64,000 nucleotides of DNA from Enoplolaimus lenunculus. Taxonomy: Eukaryota; Nematoda; Enoplea; Enoplida; Thoracostomopsidae. The notes beneath the pieces are model-generated. The model was not told the DNA's origin, ran no database searches, and worked only from the letters and a program-made list of their open reading frames with translations. Below are positions 41,399 through 52,827 of the stretch, one piece after another. The translations under genes and the position numbers were made by a program. How positions within the stretch are numbered: position 1 is the first letter of the stretch; the number at the start of each line of letters is the position of its first letter. The stretch is from positions 89,501-153,500 of the forward strand of contig JASANG010001789.1 of the NCBI GenBank assembly GCA_030248215.1. The letters are read 5' to 3'.

Positions 41399-42673
41399 AT
41401 GATTTCAAATAACACACTAATTGCATGTAATAATTACTATTATCCGTTTGTTTTCGACAATTTCGATTCGACACCTTCAAATGTAAACCAACAACACTAT
41501 CAAGGCATCGATATTGAAACGTTTAACTGGTTAAGCCAAAGTGTCGGCGTGAAAACACACTGGAAACGAATTGATTTGACCAAACAAGTAAACAGTAGCA
41601 ACTTTGGTACAATGCCAGGTATTAATTTAAACTGTGACTGTTTTGGAACACCGCTGGATGCAATGAAATATAATCAAAGTCGAACGGTTTTGATTTGTCC
41701 AACTCCAACAAATCTTCGTTTAATTCTGGTCAAAAAACCAAATAACGCGTTGAATTCGTTGATTTTGTTCAAAGTGTTTCAACCGGCCGCACTCGCTGCA
41801 ATTGTCGGACTCATTTCGGCGCTCGTCATATTGAAGCGACTCGAAGCACGAGCGAGCAACACTGAAGAGCTAGAGAGACTTCAGGTGAACTCTGGTTCTG
41901 GCCGAAAATATCGATCCGATTTTTTATTGGCTGTCCTGTTGACGTTCGTTCTTGGCATTTATGGCAATTCGTTGTCGATTTTTATCGCTCGAGTTCCACA
42001 CTCAACGCCAGCAATCGGCGAGGTGAGCGAGTTGGATCGATGCTTACAGTCGCGCAAGTGTCAACTCCACGTTCCTGTGTGGTTCAGCGGAGCGATCGCA
42101 AACGAGTCTCAAATCGCAGCAGTGGTGGAAAAATTTCGCAATACGAACGCAATTAAACAAATCAATGATTCAACTGAACTTCAAACCTTTTTCACTATAC
42201 TGACCAATGATTTAAGACTTGGACACAAACAGCCGACACAAGTGGTCGTCGCTGATTGGCTGTATTTAACGTTGCTTAATCGGCACATCATCGCGTCAAA
42301 CGTTGCTTCGTATCCAGTTACCAATAAGTTGATGATTTTACATGCGATATATTGTCGATCATCGCTTCCAAGCCACATCCGTCACAAACTAACGACAACA
42401 TTTTCAGCAGACAACTGTCGTGGAGCGCAACGCCACAGCTTTCAAATGTTCGAAGAAAAAGTCCTTCGAAAGCATCGATGGTGGATTACGCAACAAATGC
42501 GATCGCCGGGTCACGAATCGTCGACGTCGTTGAGTCCGTTGTCGTTGTATCAAATTGCAGATTCGTTTTGGATTTTCTACGCAGTGTCGATGGTTTGTAT
42601 TTTACTGTTCGTCTGCGAAATCAGGTGCCAACGACGGCTGCGAATTTTTCATTGTTCAAGGTATTCGATGTGA
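41399..42673 (+). CDS. Ionotropic-receptor-like (divergent iGluR family) channel
   Basis: A single uninterrupted frame of 424 codons. Its layout matches ionotropic receptors that lack the amino-terminal domain. A short S1-like ligand-binding lobe (NYYYPFVF, then GIDIETFNWLSQSVGV) comes first. A hydrophobic helix follows at about residues 122-145 (VFQPAALAAIVGLISALVIL). A second hydrophobic pair sits near 178-198 (FLLAVLLTFVLGIYGNSLSIF). An S2-like lobe extends to about 370, and a last helix lies at about 395-412 (FWIFYAVSMVCILLFVCEI). The LSPLSLYQIADSFWIFY stretch before the last helix is the best family-like feature. The glutamate-binding Arg and Asp/Glu and the usual pore signature are not evident, as in many chemosensory IRs. 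No signal peptide is visible at this ATG, so a 5' exon may exist. Lack of introns contrasts with the neighbouring genes. Confidence 0.68.
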   Translation: MISNNTLIACNNYYYPFVFDNFDSTPSNVNQQHYQGIDIETFNWLSQSVGVKTHWKRIDLTKQVNSSNFGTMPGINLNCDCFGTPLDAMKYNQSRTVLICPTPTNLRLILVKKPNNALNSLILFKVFQPAALAAIVGLISALVILKRLEARASNTEELERLQVNSGSGRKYRSDFLLAVLLTFVLGIYGNSLSIFIARVPHSTPAIGEVSELDRCLQSRKCQLHVPVWFSGAIANESQIAAVVEKFRNTNAIKQINDSTELQTFFTILTNDLRLGHKQPTQVVVADWLYLTLLNRHIIASNVASYPVTNKLMILHAIYCRSSLPSHIRHKLTTTFSADNCRGAQRHSFQMFEEKVLRKHRWWITQQMRSPGHESSTSLSPLSLYQIADSFWIFYAVSMVCILLFVCEIRCQRRLRIFHCSRYSM

Positions 42674-42820
42674 AACCAATTGATATAGGCAATGTTTGAA
42701 CAAATATATACAGATATAAATATAAATATATATATATATATAAATATAAATATATATATAAATATATATATCTAATCGAGCTGTGTCGGAAATGTCTTTG
42801 ATCAGGAGACATTAGTTTAA
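42674..42820. repeat. TA/TAAATA microsatellite
   Basis: From 42708 to 42770 the sequence is almost purely TA-type repeats with AAATA interruptions, just past the receptor stop codon. Confidence 0.8.
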
Positions 42821-43079
42821 CCCTTTCACTCATTATACTATGATCAACTAAATACAATAATATACGAGCAATACAGACACTGTGAGCAGTGTTTAACAAT
42901 TCTACCGTATATGCGCAGTGCAAAATCTCCACAAGACGTGAGAGCCTCCTCGGGCTCGAGCGTCAAACTCCTATAGCTCAGTGGTCATCGTAAACGCCTC
43001 CCACCCGTGAGACTGGGGTTCGAATCTCACCTTAAAATTACATGTCATGTGAAATTACAAATGTTCATGTGAGAAAGTG
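42821..43079 (+). mobile_element. E-family TTAA element with tRNA-like block, copy 3
   Basis: TTAA at 42817-42820 and 43080-43083. Ends CCCTTTCACTCAT and CATGTGAGAAAGTG. A box TAGCTCAGTGG and B box GGTTCGAATCTC. It is the most diverged full copy, yet the boxes are the best kept part. Confidence 0.82.
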
Positions 43080-43083
43080 TTAA

Positions 43084-43639
43084 ATATTAATTATGAAGTT
43101 TCACCTTGAACACTTGAATACATTCAAGTTTTCGCGTTTAAATTTTAAGTTGAGACTTCAATTTAAAGCTTTCAAATCGAAGGTGCCTGTCATTACACTG
43201 TCAATTTTTATGAGTTGATTAATCAATTCAGAGAATAGTTAGTGCATATGTCTCCACCATCCTATTGTCTATAAAATTAATATCAGTCCGAAAGCCAAGC
43301 AATTCGTTGAATGCGTTTGTTGTACGGCAAATAGTTAATCCAACTATACAATGCTTTTCAGTAGATAAAATCGAACAGCGTGAGAAAGTCCAACAGCGTG
43401 AGAAAATCCTGGAGCGTGGGAAAATCGAACAGTGTGATGAAAAATCGAACAGCGTGGGAAGATCAAACAACATGAGAACATGCAACTGTGTGCGAAACTC
43501 AAAAATCGTGAGAACGTTTAATATCGTGGCACATTCCTACGGCGTCGACATTGTGGAAACACTATCGTTTAAAATTCGTTTCTTCTTAAACTTTGATGTA
43601 TGTACTGCTTGTTGTATTCGCTGCGCTCAACCTTGGATA
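43084..43639. other. B fragment and 18-bp minisatellite; no gene
   Basis: A B-family left end lies at 43196-43235 (CACTGTCAATTTTTATGAG). From 43370 to 43505 there are about seven loose copies of a unit like CAGCGTGAGAAAATCGAA. The frame 43265-43648 is a by-product of that array. Confidence 0.5.
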
Positions 43640-43957
43640 CACTATTAATTCCAATGAATTGAGAAACGAACTCAGCTAAAGAGTTATATATTTCTGAGTT
43701 AATAACAGTAAACATTAACTCACTCTAAGTTGAACTGATCCTCACTCTGAGTTCAGTTGATTCCGCGTAAGTTGAATAATTAACTCAGAGTGAGTTTTAC
43801 TGACTCAGAATTCGGAGTTCAGTTGATTCCGCGTAAGTTGAATAATTAAATCAGAGTAAGCTTTACTGATTCAGAATTCTGAGTTCTGAAAGTTCTGACT
43901 CAGATTGAGTGATTCAACTCAGTCTCAGTTAAAATCAACTCACTGGAATTTACAGGG
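43640..43957. mobile_element. B-family MITE, copy 6
   Basis: CACTATTAATTCCAATGAATTG to CACTGGAATTTACAGGG, with TA at each edge. A 60-bp internal block (GAGTTCAGTTGATTCCGCG) is duplicated in tandem. Confidence 0.8.
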
Positions 43958-44053
43958 TAGTATGACAATCTTCTATTGCTATTTATCTCTCGTATCAATC
44001 CGACTCAACAGACATTGAATTAGGCATCTGATTTCAATTTTTGATATTGACAG

Positions 44054-44105
44054 GGCGAGGTCAACTACACCTCTATGACGTTTGACTTGCTGAGCTTATA
44101 TTTAC
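44054..44105 (+). CDS. Possible small exon, unrecognised
   Basis: A 52-base stretch lies between a good acceptor (TTTGATATTGACAG) and a consensus donor (GTAAGT). One frame is open throughout and reads GEVNYTSMTFDLLSLYL. No family was recognised and no neighbouring exon was found. Confidence 0.22.
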
Positions 44106-44249
44106 GTAAGTCGCCGTTAGTTTTCCAACAAAATTTCATTGTCGAATAAAGGTTTGCTCAAAAATTTAGTCGCAATCTCAGTTGATCATAGTTACAGCTG
44201 GCTGACGGCATACTGGAGTCGTGCAACTCTTAGCGCTCGAGTTGAAGTC

Positions 44250-44395
44250 AAGTTGTTGTTGGTGCTTTAGGCTTAGGATTATGGTTTCCGCCTGGGTTTA
44301 GTTGTAGGCATATCCTTACACAGAGGCTTAGACTTGTAGGAATATGCTTATACTACTATTATGCCCATCAAACTAACATTCGTCATTGCTTTACG
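44250..44395 (+). mobile_element. Degenerate C3-type element
   Basis: TTTAGGCTTAGGATTATGG, TTAGACTTGTAGGAATATGC, and a right arm like CCATCAAACTAACATTCG. The ends have decayed. Confidence 0.5.
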
Positions 44396-45552
44396 TTTCT
44401 GTAGGTGGCTATGCCACGCTTAATAATATTTCAAACTAAAAACTAAAACCAAACGCAAACCACACCTTAAGCGAATTCACGCCTCCACTTAGTCTATTTT
44501 AGAACTTAAGTTAGGCTTTAGGCGTTGCTGGAAGGCGTAAAAAGTATAAATCTAAGTTATGGCGGCTGTGTCCGTAGTGACAGTCTTATTTGGATCGTGT
44601 GTGACCATTGAATATGTGTTGTATATTGTGACTATATCTACAGTTAAGGACATAGCTAGGCAATATCAGCACCCAAGATGGGTGTCTAAATTGTTGTTGT
44701 TGTTGTTGTTGTGTGCTGTTGGTACAGTCGAAACTGGTCTGGACCTACTTTGCACGGCAGACTCCCAACTGTACGTTTCGGTCAGTATGCAAATTAGGTC
44801 GAGACACCGGCAAGGTAGCCAGGGTCGGAGTTCACTTTGACTTCTGTCATCGTATTGCGGCATAGAGTTTTTAAGGCACAATTGTACTTGCGTATAATGT
44901 TCATATTTAGGCACAACTCGCAGAGGATTTCGAATCAGGTTATATTAACAATTAATTGTGTGATCTTTATAATTAGTGTTAGGAATTCGGGTTGAGCAAT
45001 AAACATTAACCGGCCGCGTCACAAAGTCAACGCGGATAGCGTACATCGCGATAGAACAGATACGCAGTTGATATTCGTTGAAATTTTGGAATATGATATG
45101 ATATTAAAAAAACGTCCCACAGTATCACGTAAGATACCGTCCCTTGTACGCATTGATCATTTGAGAGTGGTGGTTTGTATGCTAATGTCATATGACATTC
45201 GAGTTTTGTCTGTTGACCAGATATAATAGCCCGAATTTTAACGTTGACGTCGAATCAACATCGGACAAACCGTGTTCCGCCTGCTCCGGTTGTAACGTGA
45301 ACCCCGGATTAAAACTAGTAAATCAGGAACTTTTTACAGTTTTCAATTGAACATTTCTAGACCCACCGGTACTGCCGCCGAGTTATTTGTGCTCCGGAAT
45401 ACTGGACAACAATGAAAACATTTTTATTTTTTATGACCCGGATATACAATGTTTATAAGAATATGATATGTTCAAAACCCATTAAATAAGAATACCTGTA
45501 ACTCGTTACATGCAAAGATTCCATATTTTTTCGACCCTATCAACTATTCTAT
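44396..45552. other. No gene seen
   Basis: Contains a (TTG)n run at 44691-44712. The frame at 44559-44840 has no recognisable domain. Nothing else is supported. Confidence 0.4.
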
Positions 45553-45799
45553 TACTGTAAATTTCAGTGAGTTGATTTTAACTCAGAATGAATTGAATCA
45601 CTCAGTCTAATCAGAACTCACAATTGTGAGTTTATTTAACTCATTCTAGTTTAATTCATCAACTCCCCCGCGGAGTCTACTCAATTCATTGTGAGAATCA
45701 ATTCAACTCAGAGCGAGTTAAATTTACTGTTATTAACTCAGAAATAACTAACTTTCCCGTCTGAGTTGATTAGAATTAACTCACTGGGATTTACAGTGA
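45553..45799. mobile_element. B-family MITE, copy 7
   Basis: TACTGTAAATTTCAGTGAG to CACTGGGATTTACAGTG, with the usual palindromic core. Confidence 0.8.
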
Positions 45800-45918
45800 T
45801 AATTCGAGCTACGCCTCTGTTTTACAGACTAAACACTGTGTTCAAAGGCGTAAAATATAAAATATTTCAGAAGTTTAATTAGCAAACTATTTAAACGGAA
45901 AGATTTCCATCAAAAACG

Positions 45919-46571
45919 ACCAATGTTACTTTAAGGTGCGTTCAGGTTTCTGATGAATCCACAAAAGAGTAGGTTTCGATTCTAGATTATATTTTTTTGC
46001 TTAGGCTTAGGTTTACGCTTACGCTTAGGCGTAGGTTTAGAAACACATTTTTGCAACGCTTAGGCTTAGGCTTAGGAATACGCTTAATCTACTGTTACTG
46101 TAGAACACGAATAAGAGGGGAGGACTGATATTTATTTGGTCTCTCCAGAGGGTACCCCCCTTGCTATTCGGTTAAGGACTGTTATTTATTTTTAACACAC
46201 CCTCCGCCGTCCTTCGTTACAAATATATTCGGTATTAATACAACTATCCGTTGAATTAAACGTTTTTTTGCCTTGCATCAAAAGCTTGAGCGATAATACA
46301 AGGTTGTATATACTTTGGATTGTTATTTTCAAAATGTAAGTACGGTTTAAGTTTTCAACTCAACTTTATTTGGTCCTGGAGTCATTTATGCGCTACAATT
46401 AGGGATAATTGTCATTTATGGACTCTAATTATGGTTTAGGGACTGTATACGCATACGGACTCTTATTAGGGATACGGACTCCTATTGATCGGGACTCAAA
46501 ATGGGGACCCCTGCTCTTATTACCCCCCTCTTATTTGGGTCAATACAGTACACCCCTTAAAGTAACATTGG
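45919..46571 (+). mobile_element. C3-subfamily MITE split by an F element
   Basis: Left arm GACCAATGTTACTTTAAGG and core TTAGGC words run to ATCTACTGTTA. The right arm CACCCCTTAAAGTAACATTGG resumes at 46552. The F element (46101-46551) is inserted with a TA duplication between them. Confidence 0.85.
46101..46551. mobile_element. F-family MITE, copy 5, nested in C3
   Basis: CTGTAGAACACGAATAAGAGG to TTATTTGGGTCAATACAG with TA on each side. Its interior frame at 46409-46759 is not a gene. Confidence 0.85.
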
Positions 46572-46685
46572 TCAAAATTTTTTCAAATTCAACTTGCGAA
46601 AAATGCCTGCATTTGAAAATATTGCATCAAATTTGGGAATTTAAACAATTTCAACTCGAACGCTTCAGTTTGAATTGTGTTGAGT

Positions 46686-49600
46686 TCAATGCGGCGTTGA
46701 CGATGGCAGCCGGGTTTCAAGAAAATACGTCGTCATTTGGCCTTTGCCTTTTACGTTGATTACACCGCGGCGAGAACACGCGTAGCCTTTTGGTTCAAGT
46801 ATTTCTTTGACTTCTTCTGTGATCTGAAACAGTAGAAAAATAAGTTTAAAAAAGCACGGTCCATGTTTACAACAGGGCCGGATCGTTTTCCGGAGGGGCT
46901 ATAATAGAGTCAGTTTAAGCTTTAGACTATTTTTTTGCTTAGGTTTAGGCTTAGGCTTAGGCTTAGGAATAGGCCCATCTAAAAGCTTAGGCTTAGGCTT
47001 AGGCTTAAGAATAGGCCCATCTATACGCTTAAGCTTAGGCTTAAGCTTAGGCTTAGGAATAGGCCCATCTATACGCTTAGGCTTAGGCTTAGGCTTAGGA
47101 ATAGACCCATCTATACGCTTAGGCTTAGGCTTAAGCTTAGGCTTAGGAATAGGCCCATCTATACGCTTAGGCTTAGGCTTAGGCTTAGGAATAGACCCAT
47201 CTATACGCTTAGGCTTAGGCTTAGGCTTAGGAATAGGCCCATCTATACGCTTAGGCTTAGGCTTTGGCTTTGGCTTAGGCTTAGGAATATGCTTATATTA
47301 CTGTTCCAGCCTTGTTCTATACATGGGTCAAAAGCACCACGTGAGTTGCCAGGATTTCATTTCGGAAGGACAAATCTTTGACTAAATGTAGCGAAACATG
47401 TATTTGTAGCGAGCAGTTTCTATTTAGTGAAAAATAATATACTGTAAGGAGTTGATTAATCAACTCAGAGAAAATTAACTGTTTCTGAGTGTTTCTGAGT
47501 TAATAACAGTAAATATTAACTAACTTTGAGCTGATTTAATTCCACGCGAGTTGGTTAATTAGTTGAGAATGAGTTCATTCAATTCAGAATTCTGAGTTCG
47601 GAAAGATCAAACTCAGAGCTCAGACTTGTGAGTGCATTCAAATCATTCTGAGTTAAAATCAATTCACTAGAATTGGCAGTGTGCTTACCTGTATTTTTCC
47701 ACAAACACCAGAACTGTCCATTCGGCTCGCAACGTTAACACTATTGCCCCAAATATCATAGTGTGGCTTTTTGGCTCCAATCACACCCGCAACGACGGGA
47801 CCTGTATTGATTCCTGAAATAAATAAATTTGAAATCCCTTAAATCACGAGCTACGCATTGTAAATTTCAACGGGTTTATTAGTTAATTCAGCTAGTGAGT
47901 TGATTATTTCTGAATTAAAATCAGTAAACATTAACTCACTCTGACTTGAACTGATTCTCACTCTGAGTTGAGTTGACTCTGGGTGAGTTGATTAATTAAT
48001 TCAGAATGATTTGAATAAACTTAAAAACGCTGAGTTCTGATAGTCCTAACTCTGACTGAGTGATTCAACTCATTATGAGTTAAAATCAATTCACTGAAAT
48101 TTACAGTGCGCAGTTTTACGACCATCTCAAACCTAAACCGTGAGTACTCCAACGACATAAATACAAAGTAAAAAAAGCTTCAATTTAGTTTAACTCAGTT
48201 TCAAAAGTCGAAGTTGAAGTTTAAAAGTTGCTACCAATTCGAATTTGAAAATCATTAAACGAATGAAGATTAACGTCGTCAAGGCATTCGATAATTTTGA
48301 ACGCAAAATCCGCAATCGCCGCCACATGACTCTTGTCGACGCGATCGTTGGATTGCTGGGTCAGCCCTGCGGCTGCCATATACGTACACGAAATGGTTTT
48401 TATTTTTTCAATGCACGAAAATTGCGGAACCGAAAGCAGCTGAAAATATTTACGCAAAATTTAAATTTTGTAAAATCGGTTATTTTAGGAAAAACATTTT
48501 TGGGGTTTTTTGTGTACTTCCTACGCTGCAGGTTTCGCAATTTTCAGATATTGATATAACTTACACTTTAGGCTTAGCCTGAGGGTGGTGCTGCGTTTTT
48601 GATGACGTCCGTCGCCGTCCGTCCGCCGTCCATCATATTACGTTTCGTCATACCCGTACGGCGCCCGCCGTCTGTCACAATCCGTCACTATTAATTATCG
48701 TACTTGAGTTATTTGCGTACGGTACCGAACGGTGACGGACGGCGCCGTACGGGTAGGGACTGTGACGGTGGGCGTCATTATAGTCCCACCCTGAGGCATA
48801 AACGTTAGGTGGTGGAAAGAATTGTGCAAGCACTCAAAATTGTAATTTCAACGCTGTACTCTCGATTATTCAGGCGTAAAGTGATCTGAAAGTTAACGAT
48901 TTCAAAATGTTATATTCGGGCCCGTACCCAGAGAAGGGCCATGGGCTCATCGCCTCTTAAATAATTTTGCCCACCCCCCTCTCGAAAATTTAATCGGGAC
49001 CGTAGCCAGAGGTGGCCAGGGCACTCAGCTGCCGCCCCCTGGAAGAATTTTGCCCCTCTCAACGATTTTCAACCACGCTTGTAAAGTCATCGAAAACCCT
49101 TGTATGCCGCTCCTGAAAGATGTTTAGCAATCCAGCAATGTGCGTTTGCCACGGTCTGATGATATTTTTTTAATTTTATTAAATTTTTCAATATCTGAAA
49201 AATTTATCAGTTATTTATGAATTTTACAATTTTGAACTTTTATTTCATTTCTGAAATTTTTACAAACAAATCCGACTGGTTAAATTTGTTTAAATACAAA
49301 TAATAGGTTAATGTGCCTTTAAATAAGGGTGTGGGGTTTGATTTTCAACCAAACTCTGGTTGAGTATAAGTTGAAAATTATACTCAACTCGATTACAACT
49401 CCAAAACCCAAACCGTATTGACGATTGTAAATAAGAGTTTGAAAAACAAGCCAATGGAATAGCTAGCTTCACTTTTTGAAGGTGATGTTTTAAACGTAAT
49501 GCGCCTTAGCTAATCAGCCGTCCGTATCAGGCCCTTTACCAGCTCACCTTGAAAGGAGAACCTAGAAAATTTCAGTTGGGGCATACATGAGTTTCAATGA

Positions 49601-52600
49601 CTTACAAGCAAGGTTGAAAGCCTTCCAGGATGGCAAAAAACTTCCAAGAGAGCAGCTGAGTCCCAAGGCCCTTTCTGGGTACGGTCCCGATTCGCATGGT
49701 TATCCAGCATCGTAATTAACCCCTTCTCACATTGAGTTGCCTATAGGCAACTCAGCGCAGTGTATATACGTTAAATAATATATATCGCACCGTGTTTAAC
49801 AATTGCAACACGTATACACAGTACTAAATCACCACAAGACGTGAGAGCCCCCTCTGGCTCGAGCGTCAAGATCCTATAGCTGAGTGGTGATGGTATACGC
49901 CACCCACTCCAGTCACTGGAGTTCGAATCCTAGCATAAAAGTAGGTCTCTGGGGAAATAGAAAATATTCATGTGAGAAAGGGTTAACACTAGTGCTTCCC
50001 ACCGAGATACTAGTGGAGAATACCCAGTTGCACCAAAAACGTAACGTATTACAGAGACATGAATATTATTTAAATGTTTTCTAGTAATAAATACAAATCC
50101 GTCGTTGCACATATATGCAATTGTCTTGGCATATGCTTAGATGAACATGTTCGAGCAAGTCTGTACTTAAGCCTTGAAACTTGATTAACAATTGAAAACA
50201 CAAAATAGAAGCAAATTTGTATATGGATATACATATCGGCTGGAACGTTCGAAAATACGTATGTGGAGCGTTCTAACTTAAATATACAGATTTTACTTTA
50301 TCAAAATCTGCAATAATTTCATTCAGCAACCGCAAACACTCGACGCCTTCGTCGTTAGCTTCAAGTTCTGTGTAGAAATTTGAAAAATTTGCAATTGTTG
50401 CAAACATAATTGCAGCACCATCCACTTCGGCGTGATATAAATCCTAAAATGCCAGAATTGTATTAATTTGAAGAATACGTATAATTTTGGTTGTTGCAAT
50501 GTTTGCGCACATATTCTCAAATGTGTATAGCATCTATCACCAGTTCAAAATATTGCGGATCTTGGCCCATATTCTTAAATGTGTACTGTAGTTACTCGAC
50601 TAAGATTCGTCTCCAGTTTGAGTCCCAATCAATAGGAGTCCGTATCCCTAATTAGAGTCCGTTAGCGAATAGAGTCCATAAACCCTAAGTAGAGTTCATA
50701 AATGTTAATTATCCTTAATTGTAGCGGAGAAATGACTTCAGGACCAAATAAAATTGAGTTCGAAACTCTATTAAATAATCCAGAAAATTGCGGACATGGC
50801 AACCAGCAAAAATGCTGCGGCAGCTCAGTCTTGTCCAAAAGAGAGAATGTCATAAAAGATGGCTGTTAGGACCAACTCACAAAAACCGACGGACAGCGGG
50901 TTAACAATAAATAACAGTCCGTAACCGAATAACAGGGGGGGTTCCCTGTGGAGAGGCCAAACGAATATCAGTATTCCCTCAAATTTGGGCCACTACAGTA
51001 TAGCGTCTGTCACTAGTTAGCAATATTGCGGATCTGGACCCATATTCGCAAATGGAATAGCATCTATCATCAGATAATAAAATGTTTGCAAACTGACGAA
51101 CAAATGCATTTTCAGATATCAAAATTGCTACAGAAATTGAGCAAATCAAACGCAACCAATGTGCTGAATTTCGAACCTCAACTTGCGCTGGTTCCACAGT
51201 TACAAGACCTATCACAAACTAGTAACAGATGCTACACACATTTGAGAATACGGGCTTTGAAAATTGGCACAACAATAACACAGATCAAACGCGAAACAGG
51301 TTAGTGAGTTTTGAACATTTCCATTCACTGGTTCGAAAGATACAAGACCTATTACCACCTGGTCATAGATGCTACACACATTTAAGAATACGAGGTTCGT
51401 TGCTAACAGTTCTGTGTATTAACTTTTCAACCAGCGAGTGCTGACTTCGAAACGTTCCCATATTGTATTAAATATGTCACAATTGCATAATCGAAAAATA
51501 TATTTTTGTGGAAGTTGCAAACTTTGCGCATGTATTAAGGGCTCTGATATACTTCGCTCACATTTAAGCTTAAGTCAAGGCAAACGGTCAGAGTTAGACG
51601 TTCGTTTTCCTAACCGTAAGCCTAAAAATTTGCTCATGCATAAAGCATGGAGAAAATATTCTTAATCTTAAGTCTAAACCTATGCGAAGTGTAAATTGGG
51701 TGTACAAGAAAGTGTACCTAATATTTGATAAGCTTGGAAACCTAAGCCTAAGCTTTGAGCGAATAGTTAATATAAGCTTAAGCCTTGTATATGTTTTCTA
51801 GGCAAAGGATCGCTGGGCCTTGAGGGAAGCGACCGTGAACCGTACAAAACTTGCACCAAATTCCAGCTTACCTTATGCTTTCGTTCAGTGTTCAAGAAAT
51901 GTTCGGCAACATGGACAGGAAGTATATTTTCGAGCAATTTTCGATTATGCGTGGACATTTTTTCACAGCTGATTTTGTCTTCGGTAGCCTGAAAAATAGA
52001 AATAAATAAAACAAATATAAAATAAATCGAGAAAATAGGAAAGAAAATGAAAAAATATAAAAACAATCTAAAAGTGAAAAATGAAATATAAAAACAGTCT
52101 AAAAAATTAAAATCAATTAAACAAATACAGAAACAATAATAGATGAAACAATTATAAAAGCAAAAATAAATGAAACTGATATCAAAAACACAAATAGAAA
52201 CAAATATATAAACAAAAATAGAAACAAATAGAAAAACAAAAATAAATGAAATAAATATAAAAACAAAAATAGAAACAAATAGAAAAACAAAAATAAATGA
52301 AACAAATATAAAAACAAAAATAGAAACAAATAGAAAAACAAAAATAGAAACAAATATGAAAAATAGCGGACGCTTAGGCTTAGAAATATCCTTATATTGC
52401 TGCTTTCCGGACCTGTTCTATACATGAGCCATTTTCAGAATAGAAATGCAAAAACGATTAATATTTTCCATTTACCATGAATAATGCAAATTGCACAATA
52501 TCATGACTACACCAGGCGACTTTTGATGCGGTAGTGATCTACACACTGACGCCCAAACAGCTTCAGTGTGCAGCTTTACTCAAGCTAATAAAAGCTTCAG

Positions 52601-52827
52601 TGTGCCGAGCACTATCCAATCAAAAGTTACCTGGTGTAGTCATGTTATTGTGGAGTTTGCATATAAGTTTCACAAATAATCGTGACTTTACCTGTAATTT
52701 CCATAAAAAGTCCAAACGCGAGCAAATTTCCGTTTTTCGACTTTGAATCAACATCGCAGTGAGTGCCAAAAATAGCGAAACAGTTGCAATTATTTGACAA
52801 TCAATAAACGTGTCTGCGTGTAATTCG
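46686..52827 (-). CDS. ADCY2: Adenylate cyclase exons for helix 12 and the C2 catalytic domain
   Basis: Exon 52692-52827 holds helix 12 ([20 protein letters not shown]) and [10 protein letters not shown]2 follows: [48 protein letters not shown] with the adenine-contacting Lys, [34 protein letters not shown] with the Asn and Arg that the family uses for catalysis, and [15 protein letters not shown]. The usual GSTYMA is SCTYMA here. All known C2 catalytic contacts visible by eye are kept, so the protein should be an active cyclase. Confidence 0.93.

Noticed and set aside
42352-42699. Plus-strand frame of 115 codons
   Set aside because: Alternate frame inside the receptor gene.
48245-48559. Plus-strand frame of 104 codons
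   Set aside because: Antisense shadow of the conserved cyclase exon 48235-48439.
52117-52425. Leucine/phenylalanine-rich minus-strand frame
   Set aside because: Produced by the A-rich tandem repeat in a cyclase intron.
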